Shown here: in pieces, positions 14,901 through 18,728 of the stretch
How positions within the stretch are numbered: the first letter of the stretch is position 1
Layout: the number at the start of each line of letters is the position of its first letter
NCBI GenBank assembly: GCA_026985655.1
Contig: JALSQB010000159.1
Span: 1 to 18,728 of the forward strand
DNA length: 18,728 nt
Direction: 5' to 3'
DNA from: Campylobacteraceae bacterium
GTDB taxonomy: Bacteria > Campylobacterota > Campylobacteria > Campylobacterales > Sulfurovaceae
The notes under the pieces: model-generated
What the model was told of the DNA's origin: nothing
The model's input: the letters and a program-made list of their open reading frames with translations, nothing else
Databases searched by the model: none
Translations under genes and position numbers: made by a program

Positions 14901-15322
14901 TTAATAATGGAGGAGATGGAAAAACCCTACGTAATGGTCTTTTAGGTATCGATAAAAATGTTCCTATAGTTAATTATGGCAAAAAGGTTTATGAGTTTGG
15001 TCAAAACCATCAAGAGTATTTGAGAGATTTAATTTGGCTTATTGATGAAAATTTAAGCGTTAAATTCTCTTTAGAGAATGTTAAGTCGTGGTGGAAAGTT
15101 TATCCTGAAGAGATTAAATATAATCATAGAGATAATATTTTTGGAGCAAATGCTACTTTAGATGTTGGTTTTGGAGCAGGTGTAAGCAAAGATAATTATG
15201 CGGTAGTTGTACGAGGTGGTAATGGATTAAACCTTTTACAAGGCACAACAGGGGTTGAGTCCGATAGTGCAAGTAGTACCAATGGTATCGGTTTTAGAGC
15301 AGCTACTCCATATTTTAAATAA
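11924..15322 (+). CDS. Giant TSP3-repeat (Ca2+-binding) lipoprotein with FGE/lectin-like C-terminal domain
   Basis: A 1132-residue protein. Residues 1 to about 19 form a lipoprotein signal ending FFTAC, so it should be lipidated at the Cys. Residues about 43 to 830 are an uninterrupted array of thrombospondin type 3-like motifs (DSDGDGIxDxxD and DVNGDGxxDNG), arranged in 86-residue super-repeats and shorter variants. Each motif is a Ca2+-binding Asp-rich loop, and such arrays form rigid, extended, highly acidic rods when calcium is bound. The last ~300 residues are different: a GGFWLSAYQAR segment, LTQKQYVHIMMLLEADFN, NYAVVVRGG and a closing GIGFRAATPYF. The FWLS-Y...R start, the RGG and the final GFRAA recall the formylglycine-generating-enzyme/C-type-lectin-like fold, though the catalytic cysteines of true FGE are not evident. 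I infer a surface stalk with a binding head. It sits two bases after the OmpA-family gene and is followed by a terminator-like hairpin. Confidence 0.85.
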   Translation: MNKRKLVCLVLIGTIFFTACASDRAGNSNLKDKNTSVLGVVAVDSDGDGIPDNIDTDDDNDGLLDEIDPNDNNPDSDGDGILDGADADVNGDGIVDNGIDSDGDGINDASDVDVNGDGRADNGRDSDGDGVTDDGDSVDNRYDQDHDGLPDAIDSNDNNPDSDGDGILDGADADVNGDGIVDNGIDSDGDGINDASDVDVNGDGTVDNGVDSDGDGIKDDNDRVDDSKDNDGDGLPNDLDPNDNNPDSDGDGILDGADADVNGDGTLDNGTDSDGDGINDVSDVDVNGDGVADNGTDSDGDGVNDNSDTVDDSQDHDNDGLTDDLDPNDNNPDTDGDGILDGADADVNGDGIVDNGADNDGDGINNRYDPDDDNDGLLDADDPNDNNPDSDGDGIVDGADADVNGDGIVDNGVDSNGDGIKDGSDTVDNSQDSDGDGLSDDLDPNDNNADSDGDGILDGADADVNGDGIVDNGIDSDGDGINDASDVDVNGDGTVDNGIDSDGDGIKDDNDRVDDSKDNDGDGLPDALDPNDNNPDSDGDGIKDGADVDVNGDGIWDNGTDSNGNGINDVWDIDTDGDSVLDINDLNPNNPDSDGDGILDGVDADVNGDGVLDNGIDSDGDGIADNYDVDINGDGIADNGTDSDGDGVNDAHDRINNLADRDGDGLPDAIDPNDYSFDSDGDGIPDGADVDVNGDGMLDNGTDSDGDGINDVADSDNNPNSLDSDGDGIINEIDPDDDNDAIFDVIENEQGTNPLLADSDGDGVSDRVEGIEDSDGDGIIDALDSAILDSDNDGVPDQIDSDNNNPLNDSDGDGQANIKELECASDGNPLDESKRCPWAFEEPKGIAKSSVGFVYAPGGFDVDGDGVDEGGFWLSAYQARSTQEEISKAEVIESVGSYLDFVQKEFHLLNSTEAIQGYVDTNLTDTLRGNRLSFKLEDTKNSKRISSMPPYLALASLSRYEFYDSNNQLIKNNFGLLTQKQYVHIMMLLEADFNNGGDGKTLRNGLLGIDKNVPIVNYGKKVYEFGQNHQEYLRDLIWLIDENLSVKFSLENVKSWWKVYPEEIKYNHRDNIFGANATLDVGFGAGVSKDNYAVVVRGGNGLNLLQGTTGVESDSASSTNGIGFRAATPYFK
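12053..14431 (+). repeat. TSP3 repeat array with an 86-codon higher-order unit
   Basis: The coding DNA is built from variants of GATAGTGATGGTGATGG. Reading the protein, the higher-order unit runs from DSDGDGILDGADADVNGDG to DPNDNNP and is 86 residues long in five copies (starting near 12146, 12404, 12662, 13271 and 13697). Shorter versions of about 56-61 residues lie between them. The unit starting near 12404 and that near 13271 are also very similar in their second halves (offset 867 bases, 289 codons). Confidence 0.85.
12131..12534 (+). repeat. Perfect 146-bp direct repeat, 258 bp apart
   Basis: Bases 12131-12276 and 12389-12534 are identical over all 146 positions by direct comparison. 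The spacing is 86 codons, one higher-order TSP3 unit. Neighbouring units carry many silent differences, so this pair is a recent in-frame duplication or conversion. Confidence 0.9.
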
Positions 15323-15338
15323 TTAAGTTATTTTTATT

Positions 15339-15371
15339 TTAATTAAGAGTAATATACTCTTAATTAATTTT
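15339..15371 (+). terminator. AT-rich hairpin with short T-tract after the TSP3 gene
   Basis: TTAATTAAGAGTA (15339-15351) and TACTCTTAATTAA (15355-15367) are perfect 13-bp arms around a three-base loop, followed by TTTT. The position, 17 bases after the stop, suits a terminator for the OmpA/TSP3 operon. The stem is unusually GC-poor (only the GAG/CTC and adjacent pairs), and the palindrome could instead be an operator for the ferredoxin gene 19 bases downstream. Confidence 0.6.
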
Positions 15372-15386
15372 CAAAAGGATTTCATT

Positions 15387-15764
15387 ATGATGCCAAGTAT
15401 CCCTCAACCAGCATTTTTCATCTTTAAATGCCAACAATCAGCCCCTCCAGGAATGCCAAAACCAAGCTGTGTTAGCCAACAAAACCCAGAATCACAAGAG
15501 TTGATGCAACATCTCTCAATGACGCTTATGCAAAAAGGGATTATTGGAAATGTGCAACCTGTTCAAACAGGGTGTTTAGGTCGTTGTCAGCAAGGTCCTG
15601 TGATGATGGTTGAACCAGGTCATGTGATGTATGTAGGACTTACTAAAGAGAAAATTACACGCATTATTGATGAGCATATCATTGGTGGTAATGTTGTTGA
15701 GGAGTATGTAATTCCTGAACAAATGTGGGGTGAAGCAGTCGATCCTGCTACACAAGCACGATAG
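15387..15764 (+). CDS. Thioredoxin-fold [2Fe-2S] ferredoxin
   Basis: A 125-residue cytoplasmic protein. AAGGA at 15375-15379 is seven bases before ATG 15387. Four cysteines match the thioredoxin-like (Shethna-type, COG3411) ferredoxin pattern. The first pair is Cys15 and Cys28 in FKCQQSAPPGMPKPSC, and the second is Cys63 and Cys67 in TGCLGRCQQGP. It continues with MMVEPGHVMYVGLTKEKITRIIDEHI, the usual end of the domain, plus a ~25-residue acidic tail. These proteins carry electrons and share the fold of the NuoE subunit of complex I. No redox partner is encoded next to it. A hairpin and a new promoter separate it from panD. Confidence 0.9.
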   Translation: MMPSIPQPAFFIFKCQQSAPPGMPKPSCVSQQNPESQELMQHLSMTLMQKGIIGNVQPVQTGCLGRCQQGPVMMVEPGHVMYVGLTKEKITRIIDEHIIGGNVVEEYVIPEQMWGEAVDPATQAR

Positions 15765-15785
15765 TATCTGCTTAGATAAACTTCC

Positions 15786-15805
15786 GACAAGAGTTCGCTC
15801 TTGTC
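15786..15805. other. Perfect 8-bp hairpin with TTCG loop between ferredoxin and panD
   Basis: GACAAGAG and CTCTTGTC flank TTCG. The RNA would form a very stable short stem capped by a UUCG loop, 21 bases after the ferredoxin stop. No T-run follows, so it is not a textbook intrinsic terminator; 3'-end protection of the ferredoxin mRNA or a weak terminator are possible. Confidence 0.5.
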
Positions 15806-15829
15806 TCTACATAAATACAAATAATAATC

Positions 15830-15838
15830 TGCTATAAT
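15830..15838 (+). promoter_or_regulatory. Extended -10 promoter (TGCTATAAT) for panD-ybaB-panC
   Basis: TGC followed by TATAAT (15833-15838) predicts a transcript start near 15845 and a leader of about 28 bases containing GGAGA at 15860-15864, eight bases before the panD ATG. No clear -35 is present, as at the other extended -10 sites in this window. Confidence 0.65.
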
Positions 15839-15872
15839 ACTTAAAATATATAACATCACGGAGAACACTGTA

Positions 15873-16241
15873 ATGAATATTACCATGCTCTATTCTAAAC
15901 TTCACAGAGCCACAGTAACCGAAGCAAACTTACACTATGTAGGCTCTATTACCATTGACCAAGATTTACTCGATGCGTCTAACATGCGTGTGGGTCAAAA
16001 AATTGATATTGTCAATATTAATAATGGTGAGCGTTTTGCAACCTATATTATTCCTGGAGAACGCGGGAAAAAAGAGATATGTCTTAACGGTGCAGCCGCG
16101 AGAAAAGTGCATGTAGGTGATAAAATCATCATCATTGCTTACGCCTCTATGACCGAAGAAGAGGCTGATAGCTATGAACCTAAAATCGTTATCTTAGAAG
16201 ATGATAACTCTATTGCACAAGAATTTACAGGACTTAAATAA
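15873..16241 (+). CDS. panD: Aspartate 1-decarboxylase PanD
   Basis: A 122-residue cytoplasmic enzyme that decarboxylates L-aspartate to beta-alanine for pantothenate and coenzyme A synthesis. It is made as a proenzyme that cleaves itself between Gly24 and Ser25; the YVGS-ITID site is intact, so Ser25 can become the pyruvoyl cofactor. Other family landmarks are MLYSKLHRATVT at the N-terminus, NINNGERFATYII near 49-61 (containing the Asn-Gly and Tyr used in catalysis) and LNGAAARKVHVGDKIIIIAY. It is first in an operon; its stop shares one base with the ybaB start (TAATG). Its product is a substrate of PanC, encoded two genes on. Confidence 0.97.
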   Translation: MNITMLYSKLHRATVTEANLHYVGSITIDQDLLDASNMRVGQKIDIVNINNGERFATYIIPGERGKKEICLNGAAARKVHVGDKIIIIAYASMTEEEADSYEPKIVILEDDNSIAQEFTGLK

Positions 16242-16567
16242 TGTTTGAAAATATGGACATGAGTAAAATGGCTGAAATGATGAAAGATTTACAATCAAAA
16301 GCTACAGAGATGGAAGCACAAGCTAAAAACATTAGTATGACAGCCAAAGCAGGGGGTGGCATGGTGAGTGTGACAGCCAATGGAGCAAATGAAATAACCG
16401 ACATAAGCATTGATGATTCACTCATGGACGACAAAGCTTCATTACAAATTTTGTTAATTTCTGCGACCAATGATGTACTGAAAATGGTTGAAGATAACAA
16501 AAAATCTCAAGCGATGAACTCTCTTGGTGGCATGATGGGTGGAATGAACCCTTTTGGTGGAAAATAA
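16241..16567 (+). CDS. ybaB: YbaB/EbfC family nucleoid-associated protein
   Basis: A 108-residue small DNA-binding protein. The sequence shows the family layout: a Met-rich N-terminal helix (MSKMAEMMKDLQSKATEMEAQ, here about 6-27), a GGGMVSVTANGANEITDISIDDSL beta-hairpin core (about 40-63) and a C-terminal helix, ending in a Gly/Met-rich tail (GGMMGGMNPFGG). Homologues form dimers that bind DNA and compact or bookmark the nucleoid. In many bacteria the gene sits beside dnaX-recR; here it lies between panD and panC, overlapping the panD stop by one base and ending six bases before panC. Expression should therefore follow the pantothenate genes. Confidence 0.93.
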   Translation: MFENMDMSKMAEMMKDLQSKATEMEAQAKNISMTAKAGGGMVSVTANGANEITDISIDDSLMDDKASLQILLISATNDVLKMVEDNKKSQAMNSLGGMMGGMNPFGGK

Positions 16568-16573
16568 AACATC

Positions 16574-17410
16574 ATGACCATTGTAAACTCTATTGAAGAA
16601 CTTTTTGCTCAAACAGCACAATTTAACGGCTCAATCGGGTTTGTTCCGACCATGGGAGCATTACACGAAGGGCATCTCTCTCTCATTCGTCAAGCACGAA
16701 AAAACAATGACTTTGTCGTTGTTTCTATTTTTGTAAACCCTACCCAGTTTTTAGAGGGCGAAGACCTCGATGCTTACCCCAGAAAAGAGGAAGCCGACGC
16801 TAAGATTTGTGAATTAGCAGGGGTAGATGTACTTTTTATGCCCAATACTAAGATGATGTATGAAGCTGATGAACTAAGCATTACAGCCCCAGCCATTAGA
16901 GGTTTTATTTTAGAAGGAACAAAACGCCCATCGCACTTTGATGGCATGCTTCAAGTAGTGATGAAACTTTTAAATCTCATCGCCTACAACAAACCCACAG
17001 CCTTTAGAGCCTACTTTGGTAAAAAAGATGCCCAACAGTTAGCACTGATTATGCAGATGGTTAAAAACTATTTTATTAATGTTGACGTAGTCCCTTGTGA
17101 CATTGTGCGTGACAGTGATGGTTTGGCATTAAGCAGTCGTAATGTTTATTTGTCTAAAGAAGAACGCATTAAAGCCTTAGCCCTTTCACGCTCTTTGAAA
17201 AAAGCCACAGAACTTGTAATGCAAAAAGAGTTTAAGGTAGAAGTGATTAAAGAAGCGATGTTTGAGGTTTTAAATGAGGTCGATGTGGAGTATGTCGCCT
17301 TAGTTAATCGGCAGTTTCAAGCCCTTGATGAGGTTGAAATAGGCAATACCATTATATTGGTTGCTGGTGTAGTAGGAACTACACGGCTTATTGATAATTT
17401 GTGGATTTAA
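16574..17410 (+). CDS. panC: Pantothenate synthetase PanC
   Basis: A 278-residue cytoplasmic ligase that joins pantoate and beta-alanine with ATP to make pantothenate, through a pantoyl-adenylate. All nucleotidyltransferase-fold signatures are present: PTMGALHEGH at 25-34 with the HxGH-type ATP site, SIFVNPTQF, RPSHFDGMLQVVMKLLN, FGKKDAQQL and SRNVYLS, which supplies the KMSKS-like loop. Length is normal for the family. The ATG follows ybaB by six bases with only a weak GGTGG upstream, consistent with coupled translation. Together with PanD this gives the last two steps to pantothenate; PanB, which makes ketopantoate, is not in the window. It converges on the LolD-like gene with a 16-base gap and no obvious terminator hairpin. 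Confidence 0.97.
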   Translation: MTIVNSIEELFAQTAQFNGSIGFVPTMGALHEGHLSLIRQARKNNDFVVVSIFVNPTQFLEGEDLDAYPRKEEADAKICELAGVDVLFMPNTKMMYEADELSITAPAIRGFILEGTKRPSHFDGMLQVVMKLLNLIAYNKPTAFRAYFGKKDAQQLALIMQMVKNYFINVDVVPCDIVRDSDGLALSSRNVYLSKEERIKALALSRSLKKATELVMQKEFKVEVIKEAMFEVLNEVDVEYVALVNRQFQALDEVEIGNTIILVAGVVGTTRLIDNLWI

Positions 17411-17426
17411 AATTTTATTACGCTTT

Positions 17427-18074
17427 TCACATCTCTTTTAGTGCTTGTTGTTCAAGCTTAAAACTTTTGTCACAAAGTTGAGCCATCTCTTCATCATGGG
17501 TTACCAAAATTAATCCTGCATTCTCTTTTTTAATGTATTCTAATAACACGTCCATCACAAGTTTTGCTGTCTCTTTGTCCAAGTTGCCTGTTGGCTCATC
17601 GGCAAAGATGATTTTTGGTTTTTTAGAGAGTACTCTAGCAATGGAAACACGCTGTTGTTGTCCTCCTGAGAGTTCTCCTATCTTTTGATGCATTAACTCT
17701 TTGATTTCGAGTCGTTCTAAAAGCTCATTGTCGATGTTTTGATTTGAAAGTAAAGTAGCTATCTCAACATTCATAAGTGCCGTCATGCCTTTAAAGAGGT
17801 AGTGAGCTTGAAAAATGATGCCTAAATCATTACGGCGTAACTCTTCAACTTTTTCTTCACTTAGTGCATAAACATCTTTTTCTAGTAGGGTGACACTACC
17901 CTCATTGGGCTTAATGAACGAAGAAAAAATGTGCATAAGCGTAGATTTCCCAGAACCACTACGCCCCACAATGGCGATGCTTTGTTGTTCTTTTAGGGTA
18001 AAATCAATGTTAGAGAAAAGCTCATAGTCAAATGAATGGGCTATATTGGTCGCATGAAGTAAAGTTTTTGGCAT
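17427..18074 (-). CDS. ABC transporter ATP-binding protein, LolD/MacB type
   Basis: A 215-residue ATPase subunit on the inner face of the cytoplasmic membrane. Complete ABC motifs: Walker A GRSGSGKST (37-45), Q-loop Gln89 in IIFQAHYL, signature LSGGQQQ (135-141), Walker B IIFADE (155-160) followed by PTGNLD, and H-loop His193. The size, the PTGNLDKETA segment and lack of extra domains place it in the LolD/MacB/FtsE group. LolD powers release of outer-membrane lipoproteins by LolC/E, but no permease gene adjoins it here, so the exact transporter is inferred. The ATG at 18074 has only a weak purine-rich site upstream. The 44 bases before it contain their own -10 boxes. Confidence 0.85.
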   Translation of the reverse strand: MPKTLLHATNIAHSFDYELFSNIDFTLKEQQSIAIVGRSGSGKSTLMHIFSSFIKPNEGSVTLLEKDVYALSEEKVEELRRNDLGIIFQAHYLFKGMTALMNVEIATLLSNQNIDNELLERLEIKELMHQKIGELSGGQQQRVSIARVLSKKPKIIFADEPTGNLDKETAKLVMDVLLEYIKKENAGLILVTHDEEMAQLCDKSFKLEQQALKEM

Positions 18075-18092
18075 ATCAATTCTTTTTAGTAA

Positions 18093-18106
18093 ATTATAAG
18101 ATTATA
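18093..18106 (-). promoter_or_regulatory. Candidate -10 boxes for the LolD-like gene
   Basis: On the minus strand two TATAAT hexamers lie in the gap after the hydrolase gene, at 18101-18106 and 18093-18098. They would start transcripts roughly 10-20 bases before the LolD-like ATG. This suggests the gene need not rely on read-through. Confidence 0.4.
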
Positions 18107-18118
18107 GTAGAAAATTGT

Positions 18119-18664
18119 TTAGAGAGTGGTGTCAGACACGATGACCAAATTTTCAATCAATTCCCATTTTCCAAAGCCACTATCTGCATTAAGATGTCCA
18201 CCATTTTTAATGATGGTATAGTTTGCATTAATGCTTTTAGCCATATTTTCAGCTTCTTCAAGTTCTATCCACGGGTCATTGTCAGAGACAATCAGATGCA
18301 CTTTTTTGGCACAGATGTTTTGAGGAATTTTGCAGGGGAAAAAGCTTTTAATGGTCTGTTCAGTAGTATTTAGACTAGGAGGTGCAACCATAAAGAGTCG
18401 TTCAACTTCTATAATATTTTCTTCACAGAGCCAAAACCATAAGGTATTTGCCAAAGAGTGACAGACTACCGTATGGGGCTTGAACTCCTTTAAGAGCTTT
18501 TTGACCTGCTTTAGCCATCTGTTTTTTGAGGGGAAGTGGCAGTTGTCGAGTAGGGGAAAAGAGACTGTTCCATAGTTTTTGGCGATTGTGCTTGCCAGTT
18601 TACTTTGCCAATGAGGGTGGTCAGAACCACCCCAGCCATGGAGGATTAAAACCCTATTTGACAT
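18119..18664 (-). CDS. Small alpha/beta hydrolase, RBBP9/YdeN family
   Basis: A 181-residue single-domain serine hydrolase, the usual length of the family. It begins RVLILHGWGGSDHPHWQ, the first strand and oxyanion region typical of RBBP9/YdeN proteins. It has a CHSLAN nucleophile elbow with Ser70, a SDNDPWI segment with the acidic residue (Asp128 or Asp130), and GGHLNADSGFG with catalytic His157. These enzymes act on small esters or peptides; the natural substrate is mostly unknown and I cannot name one here. There is no signal peptide, so it is cytoplasmic. Its start overlaps the end of the upstream partial gene by 11 bases, so it is probably translated from the same mRNA. Confidence 0.88.
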   Translation of the reverse strand: MSNRVLILHGWGGSDHPHWQSKLASTIAKNYGTVSFPLLDNCHFPSKNRWLKQVKKLLKEFKPHTVVCHSLANTLWFWLCEENIIEVERLFMVAPPSLNTTEQTIKSFFPCKIPQNICAKKVHLIVSDNDPWIELEEAENMAKSINANYTIIKNGGHLNADSGFGKWELIENLVIVSDTTL

Positions 18665-18728
18665 ACGAACGTACCTCTTTGTCTATCTGAATAATCTCCT
18701 CAATACTTTTGGCTTGAACCCCATCAAA
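18654..18728 (-). CDS. C-terminal end of an unidentified gene
   Basis: An open minus-strand frame enters from the right edge and ends at TAG (18654-18656), overlapping the hydrolase ATG by 11 bases. The 24 visible residues include AKSIEEIIQIDKEVRSYVK, a charged helical-looking tail. The overlap and codon use support a real gene, but the fragment is too short for me to identify. Confidence 0.6.
   Translation of the reverse strand, partial: FDGVQAKSIEEIIQIDKEVRSYVK

Noticed and set aside
14437..15322. Target protein of a diversity-generating retroelement
   Set aside because: No template repeat, adenine-mutated variable repeat or reverse transcriptase is visible in the window.
18032..18373. 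Plus-strand open frame across the end of the hydrolase gene and the start of the LolD-like gene
   Set aside because: It crosses two well-supported minus-strand genes and their intergenic gap, with no recognisable product.

Overview
The window is an AT-rich chromosomal segment, most likely from a Campylobacterota (epsilonproteobacterial) species. Support comes from the AT-rich codon use, promoters with a good -10 box but mostly no clear -35, and the set of housekeeping genes. The cut-off gene at the left edge is the C-terminus of an arginine kinase. Arginine kinase is rare in bacteria, and I recall it from Sulfurovum, so a Sulfurovum-like organism is my best guess; this is inference.

Layout. 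1-576: the end of an arginine kinase gene, then a palindrome and promoter leading into a YraN/UPF0102 nuclease-like gene. 577-938: a 362-base stretch without a convincing gene; it holds a strong extended -10 box, a 12-bp hairpin at the predicted transcript start, and a 12-base direct repeat around a second -10 box. 939-2675: a TTG-started AAA+ ATPase. 2714-3409 (minus): a CAP-domain lipoprotein. 3505-6153: an outer-membrane protein that appears to join a HExxH metalloprotease, a propeller-like region and a beta-barrel. 6309-8306: a secreted protein of five tandem Ig/cadherin-like repeats with a C-terminal membrane anchor. 8290-10609 (minus): recQ and rnhB, overlapping by 8 nt. 10839-15322: an OmpA-family protein followed two bases later by a 1132-residue lipoprotein made mostly of Ca2+-binding thrombospondin type 3 (TSP3) repeats with a globular C-terminal tip. 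15387-15764: a thioredoxin-fold [2Fe-2S] ferredoxin. 15873-17410: a tight panD-ybaB-panC operon. 17427-18728 (minus): a LolD-like ABC ATPase, an RBBP9/YdeN-type hydrolase, and the end of an unidentified gene.

How it fits together. About two thirds of the window encodes cell-envelope proteins: a CAP lipoprotein, a metalloprotease/barrel protein, a repeat protein, and an OmpA plus TSP3-stalk pair, and the LolD-like ATPase belongs to the lipoprotein-trafficking family. The most unusual unit is the OmpA/TSP3 pair. It reads as a peptidoglycan-anchored outer-membrane protein co-expressed with a long, probably calcium-stiffened lipoprotein stalk carrying a lectin-fold-like head. Its repeats include a perfect 146-bp direct duplication, so its length may vary between strains. 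The rest (RecQ, RNase HII, PanC/PanD, YbaB, ferredoxin) is ordinary housekeeping. I saw no tRNA, rRNA, CRISPR array, insertion sequence or phage gene.
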